A stretch of 64,000 bases of DNA, from NCBI RefSeq assembly GCF_000160115.1, contig NZ_GG665867.1, forward strand, positions 186,001 to 250,000. Direction: 5' to 3'. The notes beneath the pieces are model-generated. The model worked only from the letters and a program-made list of their open reading frames with translations. It made no database searches and was not told the DNA's origin. The DNA comes from Shuttleworthella satelles DSM 14600 (GTDB lineage: Bacteria > Bacillota > Clostridia > Lachnospirales > Lachnospiraceae). Each line of letters begins with the position of its first letter. Positions within the stretch are counted from its first letter, which is position 1. Shown in pieces: positions 1 through 8,996 of the stretch. The position numbers were made by a program, and so were the translations under genes.

Positions 1-728
1 GTCAGGTTGGGATCATAGATATCTATACAGTCGGTCTCCTTGGCGATCATCCCCCCCAGGCCGCCGGTAGCGATGACTTTGACCTTCTGATAACCGGACG
101 CGCGGATCATCTCCCTGACGATATACTCGGTCTGGCCGATCTGTCCGAAGATCAAGCCCGCCTGCATGGAGGAAATGGTTTCTTTTGCAAGAATACTCTT
201 TGGCTTAGTCAGCTCCACCTCGGGCAGCTTGGCCGCCCTTTCCCAGAGAGCTGAGGCGGAGATGCGAATCCCCGGTGCTATGACTGCCGCCTCAAAGGCC
301 CCGTCGTCTCCAATCAGGTCATAGGTGGTCGCCGTTCCATAATCCAAAACCAGACAGGGGCCTCCGTAGATCTCATAGGCCCCGGCAGCGTCCACAATGC
401 GGTCTGCGCCGATCTGCTTCGGATTCTCCGTGACGATCCTGATGCCTGTCTTAATGCCGGCCTCTACCAGAAGCGGATGAATTCCGAAATATTTGTAGAT
501 GCCGTTGATTAAAGAGTAGTTGATTTTTGGTACAACCGAGGACAGGATACAATCCTCGACAGAGGAGGGATTCATCCCATTGTACTGCAGAATATCTGTC
601 AGAATCACCCCGTACTCATCACTGGTCCGGTCTGATCGGGTCGTCATCCGGTAGGGCCCCCTCATCTCCTCACCGTCAAAAACTCCCAGAGTAATATTTG
701 TGTTTCCAGCATCAACGCAAAGCAACAT
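1..728 (-). CDS. coaX: Type III pantothenate kinase, C-terminus cut by window edge
   Basis: It phosphorylates pantothenate in the first step of coenzyme A synthesis, in the cytosol. The reading frame from the ATG at 728 runs open to the left edge (about 242 codons; the family is about 255), so only the extreme C-terminus is missing. The N-terminus MLLCVDAGNTN carries the ASKHA-type phosphate loop DAGNTN at residues 6-11. The GADR motif lies near the middle and DYGTATT follows, both typical of CoaX rather than CoaA. A GAGGAAA ribosome site lies 6 nt before the ATG. It follows birA and a DUF6145-like gene on the same strand. In B. subtilis coaX sits beside ftsH, so here it has moved. Confidence 0.95.
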   Translation of the reverse strand, partial: MLLCVDAGNTNITLGVFDGEEMRGPYRMTTRSDRTSDEYGVILTDILQYNGMNPSSVEDCILSSVVPKINYSLINGIYKYFGIHPLLVEAGIKTGIRIVTENPKQIGADRIVDAAGAYEIYGGPCLVLDYGTATTYDLIGDDGAFEAAVIAPGIRISASALWERAAKLPEVELTKPKSILAKETISSMQAGLIFGQIGQTEYIVREMIRASGYQKVKVIATGGLGGMIAKETDCIDIYDPNL

Positions 729-911
729 AGCAATTTCCTCAGTGACAACAGAAAATGATCCTGCTGTCCCCTCTCCTGTTCTTCCTCTCACTCCGCTCAA
801 TTTGATCACTAAATTTGATTATGAAAGGATTCCTTCTCTGACTGCAACTTTCCAACTGTCTCATGAGGCAGTCGAACTCTTCTGTTTATCGTATGCCCTG
901 TAACGAATTTC

Positions 912-1259
912 TTACGCTTCCTCAGGGACTGCCTGTCCCAGCCGTGTGACCTTATAGTAGTTCTCTAAAGATTCCAGAAGTTCCCTCCGCTTGCGCTGCA
1001 TTTCTCTGATCTTAAGCCCGCTCCCGATCTCGTCAAAGAGGGCGTCATCCTCCCTGTGATCAGCGCGAATCAGCAGGTCTCCATCCGGTGTGAAGACCAG
1101 CTCTATCTCTCCGCTGACCTCCGAGCTGTACATCACACACATAATCTTCAGATCCTCTTGAATGCCCTTGGGCAGAGAGGCAAATTCCGGATTGAAATAG
1201 AATTTCCTGCTGTAGGAACTTGCTCCACAGAGAACAGTCCCCCTCGTTATATCCGCCAT
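912..1259 (-). CDS. Conserved hypothetical protein, DUF6145-like
   Basis: A 115-residue soluble protein with no signal peptide or membrane segment. It opens MADITRG, then a CGASSYSRKFYFNPEF stretch, and ends in a charged, probably helical C-terminus. From memory this looks like the DUF6145 family found near dusB/greA/lysS or coaX in Lachnospiraceae; the family assignment is the weaker part of the call. The start at 1259 is preferred over upstream starts because AAGGGTGA lies just before it. It lies between birA and coaX, all leftward. Function unknown. Confidence 0.7.
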   Translation of the reverse strand: MADITRGTVLCGASSYSRKFYFNPEFASLPKGIQEDLKIMCVMYSSEVSGEIELVFTPDGDLLIRADHREDDALFDEIGSGLKIREMQRKRRELLESLENYYKVTRLGQAVPEEA

Positions 1260-1347
1260 TTTTTCACCCTTCATCTGTTTTTTCATTGATCCCGAGATGA
1301 CATGCATCCGCCCCTCCAAAAGCGACACATCTCTCGGACATATCCAA

Positions 1348-1385
1348 TCATTCCGGGTAGCTCATCTCATTCCGGGCAGCTCATC
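1348..1385. repeat. 19-bp direct repeat, two copies, birA 5' of DUF6145 gene
   Basis: Two adjacent 19-bp copies around the core ATTCCGGG(T/C)AGCTCATC lie in the short gap between the DUF6145-like gene and birA. They differ at one base. No function is apparent. Confidence 0.6.
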
Positions 1386-1418
1386 ACAATTCCTATCCGC
1401 TCCCCAGAGGCACATAGC

Positions 1419-2252
1419 TCAGACATAGCCATAGAGCCCGCGCACATGAACCTCACCGGAATTAATCATTCGGCGTCTTCCCTCGCTTTCAACAATCAGT
1501 TCTCCCCGGCTGTTGACTCCCCGGCAAATGCCCTCATAGGCCCCGGCCGGATCCATAACCCTGACCCTCTGTTCCCGATTGACCAGACGTTCATTGTAAT
1601 CCGAGAGAAAGAATTCCAAATCGGCCGTCTGCGAAAACTCCCGGTAGAGGTCGGAAAAATGCTCCCAAATGGACCGAATCAGCTTTCTGCGGCTGATATG
1701 AGAAATACCGGCACGATCACCCGTCTCCCGGTTGTCCGCATGCACAGATTCCCTGTGCCCAAAATCTGCTCCTTCCCGCAGGAGAACCGCCTCATCTAAG
1801 GAGATCGCCTTGTCTGCGATCTGCGGGTCGTAGCTTCTCTGGTGAACATTGATCCCAATGCCGACAAGCACATAGCGGGCTCTGCCCCCCTCGGCCGCCA
1901 TCTCTGTCAGAATGCCTGCCGCTTTCCTGCCCGCGATCACAATATCGTTGGGCCATTTGATCCGGCTTTCAATTCCTGTCTCCTCCTCAATTGCGAGGAC
2001 TGTCGCCATGGCCGCCAAGAGGGTTAATCTGGGGACAGCCTCCATGGGCAGTGTATCCGGATGCAGGAGCATGGATGTCGATATCGACGTTCCCGCCGGA
2101 GACTGCCAGCTGTGGCCGCTTCTCCCCCGACCGGCGGTCTGCTGATTGGCGGAGACAACATATCCCTCCGGAAGAACGCTCTGACTGCTCCTCCTCTTCA
2201 ATTCACTGTTGGTAGAGTCGATTTTCTCAATCCAGTCATAGGAAATCTGCAT
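1419..2252 (-). CDS. birA: Biotin--[acetyl-CoA-carboxylase] ligase, no DNA-binding domain
   Basis: It activates biotin to biotinyl-AMP and attaches it to biotin carboxyl carrier proteins. The 277-residue protein begins directly in the catalytic domain (MQISYDWIEKIDSTN). The biotinyl-AMP loop GRGRSG is at 41-46 and KWPND with the catalytic Lys at 99-103. An N-terminal winged-helix domain is absent, so this is a monofunctional ligase and not the bifunctional BirA repressor. The ATG at 2252 lies 13 nt after the argF stop. A longer frame reaching into argF lacks family similarity and is rejected. Likely co-transcribed with argF. Confidence 0.92.
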   Translation of the reverse strand: MQISYDWIEKIDSTNSELKRRSSQSVLPEGYVVSANQQTAGRGRSGHSWQSPAGTSISTSMLLHPDTLPMEAVPRLTLLAAMATVLAIEEETGIESRIKWPNDIVIAGRKAAGILTEMAAEGGRARYVLVGIGINVHQRSYDPQIADKAISLDEAVLLREGADFGHRESVHADNRETGDRAGISHISRRKLIRSIWEHFSDLYREFSQTADLEFFLSDYNERLVNREQRVRVMDPAGAYEGICRGVNSRGELIVESEGRRRMINSGEVHVRGLYGYV

Positions 2253-2265
2253 GCTTGATCTCTTT

Positions 2266-3258
2266 TCATCGCGGCATGGTCGCGTACATGATGGCCTTGA
2301 TCGAGTGCATACGATTCTCCGCCTCCTCAAAGACCACACTGGCAGGGCTCTCGAAGACTTCGTCTGTCACTTCCATCTGACTCAGGCCAAATTTCTCGTA
2401 AATCTGGCGGCCCAGTCCGGTTCCAAGATCATGGAAGGCAGGCAGGCAGTGCATAAAGAGACAGGTATCCCTGGCGTAGGACATCGCTTTCGCGTTCACC
2501 TGATAGGGAAGCAGGTCACAAATCCGTTGCTCCCAGATCTCAAAGGGTTCCCCCATGGAGACCCAGACGTCCGTGTATATCACGTCCGCGTCCCTGCAGC
2601 CCGCCTCTACATCACTTGTCAGAGTCACGCTTCCGCCGCTGGCCTCACAGATTTTCTTGCTGTAATCAACCAGCTCCCGGGAAGGAAAGCAGTTGGGATG
2701 AGAACAGAGGACATAGTGCATGCCGAGCTTGGCACAGGTCACCATGAGAGAATTGCCCATATTAAAGGAACCATCCCCCATAAAGACGAATTTCCTTCCC
2801 TCAAGCTCTCCCAGACGCTCCTTGATTGTCATCATATCCGCAATCATCTGCGTGGGATGAGACTCGTCCGTCAGACCGTTCCAGACGGGAACTCCCGCGT
2901 ACTTGGCCAGCTCCTCGACAATCTCCTGTCCAAAGCCCCGATACTCAATCCCGTCAAACATCCTTCCCAGGACACGGGCGGTATCCTTGATCGACTCCTT
3001 CTTGCCGATCTGGGAGCCGGATGGATCCAGATAGGTTGTATGCATGCCCAGATCCGCCGCAGCCACCTCGAAGGCACAGCGGGTTCTGGTCGAAGTTTTC
3101 TCGAAAATCAGGGCAATATTCTTGCCGAAAAGCTCTGCGCTCTGGTCAATCCCCTCTCGCTTCTCTCTCTTGAGACGAATGGCAAGATCAATCAGACTCC
3201 TGATTTCTTCCCCGGAAAAATCCTTCATCTTCAGCAGATTTCTTCCCTGTAAATTCAT
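2266..3258 (-). CDS. argF: Ornithine carbamoyltransferase
   Basis: It converts ornithine and carbamoyl phosphate to citrulline, or runs in reverse during arginine fermentation. The 330-residue length matches the family. The carbamoyl-phosphate motif STRTR is at 56-60. HPTQ and the ornithine-binding HCLPAFHD motif follow. There is no other arg or arc gene beside it, so the sequence does not decide between the anabolic (ArgF) and catabolic (ArcB) role; the long C-terminal helix EEAENRMHSIKAIMYATM is found in both. birA follows after 13 nt. Confidence 0.93.
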   Translation of the reverse strand: MNLQGRNLLKMKDFSGEEIRSLIDLAIRLKREKREGIDQSAELFGKNIALIFEKTSTRTRCAFEVAAADLGMHTTYLDPSGSQIGKKESIKDTARVLGRMFDGIEYRGFGQEIVEELAKYAGVPVWNGLTDESHPTQMIADMMTIKERLGELEGRKFVFMGDGSFNMGNSLMVTCAKLGMHYVLCSHPNCFPSRELVDYSKKICEASGGSVTLTSDVEAGCRDADVIYTDVWVSMGEPFEIWEQRICDLLPYQVNAKAMSYARDTCLFMHCLPAFHDLGTGLGRQIYEKFGLSQMEVTDEVFESPASVVFEEAENRMHSIKAIMYATMPR

Positions 3259-3516
3259 GTTCTACTCCTGTAAAAATCAGCGCGGCTTCAGGCTGTTCCC
3301 TCTGCCCGCAGTTGACCTGTCCTACGTCCCTTTTGGCTCGCGGTCCGGTTAAATTCCGCTTCATTATATCCCAGTTCCGCTTTTCTGTGAATTCTGTAGA
3401 GCAAAGGAAAAACTGCATGAAAACGGCACCACTGGTCCCCATTTCCACACAGTCTTTCTCATTGCTCTCGCATTTTCATTCGTCCCCGGCAAAGCCCTAT
3501 GCGATCCGCTCTTATA

Positions 3517-4593
3517 TCACTTCAGACGAGGTGAACGGATATCGGTCTTTGCGGCCTCACTGGCAGACTTGGTAGTTACCTCATGATTAATGGAACGAGT
3601 GGTCACAGAAGCCTCTATGCCTCCTTTCCCGGTATCGGAGTGAATGCACGGATCTGCAGTCGTGTCGACATTGGGGTTTGGTGCCTTATCGACAGGCGTA
3701 TAATCTCCGATCCCCAGCGCCTCGCCGGCAAGTCCCAAATTGGCAATGGTACTGCTGATATCAGAGGGCATAAAGATCTTAGTGGCGCGGCCGTCCGCCA
3801 CATCCTTCAGGGCCTCCAGTCCCTTGAGCTTGAGGACGCCCTCGCTGACCTTGGACTCATTTAACATCTTGACACCGGCTGCCTCTGCCTCATATACAAG
3901 CTCAATTGACTTGGCGCGGCCTTCTGCCAAAGCGATCTGCGCTTCCTTCTCCGCCTCGGCGGCCAGGATCTTGGCCTTCTTATCTCCCTCGGCGCGACTG
4001 ACAACGGCCTCCTGATGCGCCTGCGCCTCAAGGACGGTCTGCCGCCTCTCTCTCTCCGCCCGCATCTGCTTGGTCATAACCTCCTCGATCTCGCGGGGCG
4101 GCTGAATATTCTTGATCTCAACACGGGTTACCTTGATTCCCCAGGCATCAGTCGCCTCATCCAGAACGGCCTGCATCTTGGCGTTGATCTGCTCGCGGGA
4201 GGTCAGGGTCGCGTCCAGCTCCATCTCTCCTATGATGGAACGAAGGGTAGTCGCTGACAGATTCTGCAGACCTGCCAGGGGATTCTCAACTCCATAGGTA
4301 TAGAGCTGGGGATCAAAGACCTTGCAGAAGACGACGGAGTCGATCTGCATGGTAACATTATCCTTGGTGATAACGGGCTGGGGCGGGAAATCAAACACCT
4401 GCTCCTTGAGCGAAATGTTCTTGACCACCCTCTCAATAAAGGGTACCTTCAGATGAAGGCCGGCATCCCAGGTCGCCTTGTAACGGCCAAGGCGCTCAAT
4501 CACATTTGCGTGGGCCTGCGGTACGATACGTACGTTGGACACCAACAGCGCCAGAACAATGATAAGGATGACAATTCCTATAATTTGTGACAT
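3517..4593 (-). CDS. SPFH/stomatin-like membrane protein (QmcA type)
   Basis: A 358-residue flotillin/stomatin-family protein, expected to scaffold membrane microdomains or membrane proteases. One N-terminal membrane segment (about residues 3-20) is followed by the SPFH domain (ERLGRYKATWDAGLHL onward). A long Ala/Glu-rich coiled coil (about 175-265) contains the usual EAEAAGVKML stretch. The C-terminal 60 residues are low-complexity and probably disordered. No NfeD-type partner is adjacent. A TATAAT-like -10 at 4652-4657 on the same strand may serve it, but no good -35 was found. Confidence 0.88.
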   Translation of the reverse strand: MSQIIGIVILIIVLALLVSNVRIVPQAHANVIERLGRYKATWDAGLHLKVPFIERVVKNISLKEQVFDFPPQPVITKDNVTMQIDSVVFCKVFDPQLYTYGVENPLAGLQNLSATTLRSIIGEMELDATLTSREQINAKMQAVLDEATDAWGIKVTRVEIKNIQPPREIEEVMTKQMRAERERRQTVLEAQAHQEAVVSRAEGDKKAKILAAEAEKEAQIALAEGRAKSIELVYEAEAAGVKMLNESKVSEGVLKLKGLEALKDVADGRATKIFMPSDISSTIANLGLAGEALGIGDYTPVDKAPNPNVDTTADPCIHSDTGKGGIEASVTTRSINHEVTTKSASEAAKTDIRSPRLK

Positions 4594-4825
4594 ATCTTAC
4601 CTCCTCGTTTCCAGTCTCTGCTCCATCACATATTGGAAGATCACTGTCCCCATTATATCAGACAGGTCCTTTATATTCCTTAACAAAAACTGAAAAATTG
4701 ACTTTTATCCAACCCCGGATAGACTTAAGATATTGATTGTCCCTCTTCTCTCTGATGGCAGCGATTCAAATGACCTTTTGCTATATCAATGATTGTGGCA
4801 GTCCCGCGAAAAAGGAGTGTTTCAT

Positions 4826-5890
4826 ATGAAGAAAATTGTACTGACCGGCGGCGGAACAGCCGGTCATGTGACCCCCAATATCGCCCTTCTTCCCCGTCTG
4901 CGAGAAGAAGGGTATCAGGTAGAGTACATCGGTTCTTATCACGGAATGGAGAAAGGGCTGGTTCAGAAGGCCGGCCTGTCCTATCATGGCATTTCCTCCG
5001 GCAAATTGCGCCGCTATTTTTCCCTGAAAAACGCCACCGATGTTCTCCGCGTCGCCAAGGGCTACTTTGAGGCTCTCTTTCTTCTGAAGCGGCTTCGCCC
5101 CAATCTCGTCTTTTCCAAGGGCGGCTTTGTCTCTGTCCCCGTCGTCCTGGCGGCCAAAACCCTTCATATTCCCGCCATCATCCATGAATCCGATATGACG
5201 CCGGGCCTGGCCAACCGCATCGCCATGCGGGGGGCCGTCAAGGTCTGCTGCAACTTCCCGGAAACGCTCAAGTACCTGCCCAAAGACAAGGCCGTGCTGA
5301 CAGGATCTCCCATTCGTCAGGAACTGCTGCATGGCGATCCTTCCAGAGCTTACGCCTTCACCGGCTTTTCCCATGACAAGCCCGTCCTTCTCATTATCGG
5401 AGGATCCCTGGGCTCCGTCTTCATCAATCGCGCCGTGCGCGGTTCTCTGGATCAGCTCCTGGACCAGTATCAGATCATCCACCTCTGCGGCAAGGGAAAC
5501 CTGGATGCCTCCCTGGACAATCGCGAAGGCTATCGCCAATATGAATATATCTCTGAAGAATTGCCCGATCTTTTCGCGGCTGCTAGCCTGATCGTCTCCA
5601 GAGCCGGCGCCAACGCCATTTGTGAGCTGCTCTCTCTGCGCAAGCCCAATATTCTGATTCCTCTCTCCGCCGCTGCCAGCCGCGGAGATCAGATTTTAAA
5701 CGCACGCTCTTTCGAAAAGCAGGGCTTCTCCTACGTCATAGAGGAGGAGGCATGCAATGAGGAGAGCTTAGCAAAAGCCATTGATTATGTCTCTGAGCAT
5801 GCCTCTGACTATATCTGCGCCATGGAGGACTCCGGTCAGATGGATTCCATCGGAAAGATTATGGACCTGTTTGAGACCGTCGCCCGATAA
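4826..5890 (+). CDS. murG: UDP-GlcNAc:lipid I N-acetylglucosaminyltransferase
   Basis: It adds GlcNAc to lipid I to make lipid II on the inner face of the membrane (GT28 family). The 354-residue protein opens MKKIVLTGGGTAGHVTPN, containing the GGTxGHxxP loop. KGGFVSVPV follows near residue 100, then the acceptor-side HESDMTPGLANR and the donor-side GGSLGS and SRAGANAICEL motifs. The ATG at 4826 follows AAAGGAGTG with good spacing, better than an in-frame start 33 nt upstream. It is a single plus-strand gene, away from any division/cell-wall cluster, and convergent with the HIT gene. Confidence 0.93.
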   Translation: MKKIVLTGGGTAGHVTPNIALLPRLREEGYQVEYIGSYHGMEKGLVQKAGLSYHGISSGKLRRYFSLKNATDVLRVAKGYFEALFLLKRLRPNLVFSKGGFVSVPVVLAAKTLHIPAIIHESDMTPGLANRIAMRGAVKVCCNFPETLKYLPKDKAVLTGSPIRQELLHGDPSRAYAFTGFSHDKPVLLIIGGSLGSVFINRAVRGSLDQLLDQYQIIHLCGKGNLDASLDNREGYRQYEYISEELPDLFAAASLIVSRAGANAICELLSLRKPNILIPLSAAASRGDQILNARSFEKQGFSYVIEEEACNEESLAKAIDYVSEHASDYICAMEDSGQMDSIGKIMDLFETVAR

Positions 5891-6043
5891 GATTTCTTCG
5901 ATTCCAAAACGCTCTGAAACGCTCTGATCCTGAAACGCTCACGGAAAAAAATTGTCTTAACCACCTTCTCGATCCCCTGATAGGGGTTCCCCCGGCCCCG
6001 GCAGCTTTTCTTCCCGGTTGAAAACTCTGATCTCTTCTTCTGA

Positions 6044-6472
6044 CTAGCGGATTTGACGGGCCAGTTTTTCTCTGATCGCCTTAATCTCCTCCTCTGAGAG
6101 TCCTCTTTGCTTCCAGAGCAGGAAGCCCTGGTTATTGGGGGCATTTTTATAGCGGGGGATCAGGTGCATGTGAAAATGAAACACGGTCTGACCGGCAATC
6201 TCGCCATTATTCTGCAGAATGTTAAACCCGTCACAGCCAAGCGTCTCCGTCATGGCACAGGCCATTTTCCGGGCCAGGGGAAAGAGCCTGGCGGCAAGGG
6301 TATCGTCCAGTTCATAGATATCAGCATAATGCTCCTTGGGGAGAATCAGCGCATGTCCCTCGCTGGCAGGATTGGCGTCTAAGATGACGCGAAAATCCTC
6401 ATCCTCATAGATGGTGTTCGCGGGGATCTGTCCGTTGGCAAGCTTACAGAAAATACAGTCGTCTCTCTTCAT
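6044..6472 (-). CDS. HIT-family nucleotide hydrolase/transferase
   Basis: A 142-residue histidine-triad protein of the Hint branch that hydrolyses AMP-linked phosphoramidates or similar nucleotides. The N-terminal CIFCKLANGQIP is the family zinc/fold signature. HFHMHLIPR near residue 100 supplies the catalytic HxHxH. The natural substrate cannot be read from sequence. It sits downstream of the pilus locus with a 67-bp gap and is probably an independent gene. Confidence 0.93.
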   Translation of the reverse strand: MKRDDCIFCKLANGQIPANTIYEDEDFRVILDANPASEGHALILPKEHYADIYELDDTLAARLFPLARKMACAMTETLGCDGFNILQNNGEIAGQTVFHFHMHLIPRYKNAPNNQGFLLWKQRGLSEEEIKAIREKLARQIR

Positions 6473-6539
6473 CGTCCTGGCTCCTCGATTGTCCTATCCT
6501 CTCACAGGTGAATTTCACAGGCTCATTATAGGACTTGCC

Positions 6540-7796
6540 CTAGCGGAAGGCAAACGGTTCCCCGGCGAAGAAGACCTCTTCCCCCATGGAAAGACGGTGC
6601 TCCTGATGGGGCGCGAGCCAGACCTCCTCCCCCCGTATTTGACAGAAGGTTCCGTTCAGTGAGGATAAATCCTCCAGATAGACCCCGTCTCTCTTTCGAT
6701 ACAAAACCGCGTGCATGCGGCTGATCCCCGGGCTCTTTAAAATGACCTGGTTATCCGGTCCTGACCCAATGTGACAGGTCAGCCCCTGCATCTGAAAGCT
6801 CTCGAATCCTCCTCTTCCCTGATATTCAAAAAAGCCCCGGGCACAATGAGGCTCTTCTCCTGACTCCTCCCTCTCTTTTCTTCCCGGCTCCAGCAAAACC
6901 GTCTCGTCCGATTCCAGCCGATCCTCATCAAAATGCACTGGAATCTCCTCTTTGGCCGGCGGAATCAAAACACTCGCCCTCTGACTCAGGCGTTCTGTCA
7001 GCCCCTTCTTCCTCTTGACAGCGGAACCAAGGCCCGATAACAGGCGCTGAAGCATCCCCTTCAGCGGAGACTGCGCTTCCAGCAGCTCAAGTGGAATCAT
7101 CTGGTCAGACTCTTCTAAGTGACGCTGAAAAAGGCGGGTGACCGCATCCGCCGAAGAGACGTCTTCCCGGTTACTGATGTCTTTGATGAGAGGCTCTTCT
7201 TCCCCCGGGGATTTCTCTTCTGCCTCTTCCTCTTCGCATTCTTCTCTCACTTCCTCCGCCGGGATCTGTTCCAGCAGATCCCGGATGCGACAGGAATCCG
7301 CGGCGAGCATCTCGTACAGCTGATAGCAGGTCTCGCGCAGTCTCTCATCTCCATGGTCCAGAACCAGGAGCAAATACTCAAATACGGAGAGCAGACCTCC
7401 CTCCCCCTCGGGAATATCAATCGGGCAGTAACAGAGGCTCACTCTCCCGCTCCCCTGATGAAGATCCAGATAGAGACTTTCGGCGGACAGATAGATGGAT
7501 CGCTCCGAGATCAGATAGCGGTCCAGTTCTCCATAGGCCTGTGCCAATCCGAGAAGAATCCTTCGCAAAAGAGTCAGATCCAGTCCTCCCTCTTGTTCAA
7601 GATAGTCCTTGAGCGCACGTTTCCCACTGATATCGTACCAGACCTGCCTCTGTTCATTCTGGTCAACCAGGTGAAAGGGAAGAAGGCAGGACAACTGCTG
7701 CCTCTGCAGCATCCGGTCTTCATACCCCTCCTCTGACGGTCTGCCCTCCAGGATCATATAAATCTTCTGTCTGTTTCTGGAATAGCGGTAATTCAT
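6540..7796 (-). CDS. DUF6382-FHA protein, last gene of Tad pilus locus
   Basis: A 418-residue cytosolic protein. The first about 180 residues (MNYRYSRNRQKIYMILEG onward) look like the DUF6382 domain that accompanies clostridial Tad loci. A Glu-rich linker around 185-215 is probably disordered. The C-terminal 85 residues are an FHA phosphothreonine-binding domain with the expected GSGPDNQVIL, SRMHA and LSSLNGTF motifs. The ATG at 7796 is preferred over a GTG two codons earlier that overlaps the preceding stop codon. It probably reads a phosphorylated partner to regulate pilus assembly; this is inference. No Ser/Thr kinase is in the locus. Confidence 0.82.
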   Translation of the reverse strand: MNYRYSRNRQKIYMILEGRPSEEGYEDRMLQRQQLSCLLPFHLVDQNEQRQVWYDISGKRALKDYLEQEGGLDLTLLRRILLGLAQAYGELDRYLISERSIYLSAESLYLDLHQGSGRVSLCYCPIDIPEGEGGLLSVFEYLLLVLDHGDERLRETCYQLYEMLAADSCRIRDLLEQIPAEEVREECEEEEAEEKSPGEEEPLIKDISNREDVSSADAVTRLFQRHLEESDQMIPLELLEAQSPLKGMLQRLLSGLGSAVKRKKGLTERLSQRASVLIPPAKEEIPVHFDEDRLESDETVLLEPGRKEREESGEEPHCARGFFEYQGRGGFESFQMQGLTCHIGSGPDNQVILKSPGISRMHAVLYRKRDGVYLEDLSSLNGTFCQIRGEEVWLAPHQEHRLSMGEEVFFAGEPFAFR

Positions 7797-7798
7797 AA

Positions 7799-8044
7799 TC
7801 ACTTCCCCCGAAGATTTCCGATGACATCTGCCGCTGCCCTGGCCAGACGAAAGCGGTCCGCCGCCTCTGACGGGCTTCTGCCGCGAAATTGTCCCGCGAT
7901 TGAGCGAACCGACTCTGCGCCGGCTCGAAAGACCTCAAAGGACAGCAAAATCCCTCCCGCGATCAAAAGCAGCGAAATCGAGATAATCAGCGAAGCTTCT
8001 ATCGTGTATGCGGCAGGTACCCATAGATCATCCTTGTATTTCAT
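7799..8044 (-). CDS. Small TadE-like pseudopilin
   Basis: An 81-residue single-membrane-helix protein starting MKYKDDLWVPAAYTIEAS. The YTIEAS motif, followed by a hydrophobic helix, resembles the class III prepilin-peptidase site of TadE/TadF pseudopilins, with the conserved Glu five residues after cleavage. The ATG at 8044 has AGGAG 11 nt upstream. A TTG start at 8122 would add 26 residues but lacks a good ribosome site. Its stop abuts the FHA gene, which suggests coupling. Likely a minor pilin processed by one of the two local A24 peptidases. Confidence 0.72.
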   Translation of the reverse strand: MKYKDDLWVPAAYTIEASLIISISLLLIAGGILLSFEVFRAGAESVRSIAGQFRGRSPSEAADRFRLARAAADVIGNLRGK

Positions 8045-8196
8045 TTCCTCTTCTGCTCCTCTCAGAATCCTGACAGCGATCCTGTCCCATATCCCATATC
8101 TCAGCTTTTTCTCTTGATTCAAGCCCTGCGCAGGCCTGATACAGGACTCTATTTGCGCTTCCCGAATCTTTTTTTGATGTCTTTTGTTTGTTGCCT

Positions 8197-8224
8197 TTTG
8201 TTCACTGTCCTTTGTTCACTGTCC
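8197..8224. repeat. 14-bp tandem repeat, two copies, intergenic
   Basis: Two exact head-to-tail copies of TTTGTTCACTGTCC lie in the 233-bp gap between the second prepilin peptidase and the small TadE-like gene. Diverged traces (CTTATTCGCTGT) follow. No gene or clear promoter was seen in this gap. Confidence 0.7.
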
Positions 8225-8277
8225 CTTATTCGCTGTAAAGACGCTGTAAACAAAAGAAATGACCTTATTTGAAAAGC

Positions 8278-8757
8278 TCAGCTCAAAAGACCAGGAAGGA
8301 TCCTACAGAACACTTCTATGGCCAGGCCTGTCAGACTCAAAACAGGAGCAAAGGGGAGCGCGTAATTTCGCAGTCGATTCCCTCTCTCCTTCCCTCTTCC
8401 CATCCGCCAGACAAAAAGGCCCAGGCCTGCCGCCGCAAACGAAGCAAACCAAAAGATCAGCAGGGCCTCTCCAAAGCCCAGCGCTGTTCCGAGAAGCGCC
8501 ACAAGAAGCGCATCCCCCATGCCGATCGCATTCCGACTCAGAATCGAGACCAGAATGAGTAAAAGTCCCAGGAGAAGCCCTCCTCCCACTTCCCGAACCG
8601 TCAATTCTCCCACCAGGAGATTCCCTGCCCCCGCCAGAAAAATCCCCGCCGCAGGAAGCGGCCAGAAAATCCGCCGATAGCGCAGATCCTGCCAGGAAGC
8701 TATGGCAAGAATGAGACCAAGCAAAAGATACCGCGCAAGTATGTATTTCCCTTCCAT
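8278..8757 (-). CDS. Second A24 prepilin peptidase (TadV/CpaA-like)
   Basis: A 159-residue integral membrane aspartic protease that would cleave the leader of Flp or TadE-type prepilins. About five membrane helices are visible. The two expected catalytic Asp residues are in SWQDLRYRRI (about residue 24) and GMGDALL (about 81, the GxGD motif). The usual K after GxGD is L here. The ATG follows AAGGAGG at 5 nt. A different and better conserved A24 peptidase opens the same operon, so the two may serve different prepilins. Confidence 0.82.
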   Translation of the reverse strand: MEGKYILARYLLLGLILAIASWQDLRYRRIFWPLPAAGIFLAGAGNLLVGELTVREVGGGLLLGLLLILVSILSRNAIGMGDALLVALLGTALGFGEALLIFWFASFAAAGLGLFVWRMGRGKERGNRLRNYALPFAPVLSLTGLAIEVFCRILPGLLS

Positions 8758-8834
8758 AGTCCTCCTTCTTCCCTTTCCTCACCAGGACGATCTACACACC
8801 AGGATGATCAGCGGCCTTGCTTATTTCGCAAATC

Positions 8835-8996
8835 CTGCAGCTCCTGCCTATCTCGCAGACCCTGCAGCCCCTGTCCCTCTCTAAGCTCCTGCGGCTCCTG
8901 CCTATCTCGCAGACCCTGCAGCTCCTGTCCCTCTCTAAGCTCCTGCGGCTCCTGCCTATCTCTAAGATCCTGCGGCTCCTGCTCCTCTCGCAGCTC
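8835..8996. repeat. 54-bp minisatellite, three units, at 3' end of tadE
   Basis: Three head-to-tail 54-bp units at 8835-8888, 8889-8942 and 8943-8996. The first two differ at two positions; the third is more diverged. The unit has an inner near-repeat of half its length. Since 54 is a multiple of 3, two minus-strand frames stay open through it, one giving a Gln/Glu/Arg-rich 9-residue periodic peptide. The tadE frame stops inside the third unit at 8962. Confidence 0.9.

Noticed and set aside
700-903. Plus-strand 67-codon frame between coaX and the DUF6145-like gene
   Set aside because: Starts inside coaX on the opposite strand, lacks a ribosome site and any similarity.
2251-3252. Plus-strand open frame opposite argF
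   Set aside because: Antisense shadow of a clear ornithine carbamoyltransferase.
8835-8996. CRISPR array
   Set aside because: Units are contiguous with no spacers and no cas genes are in the window.
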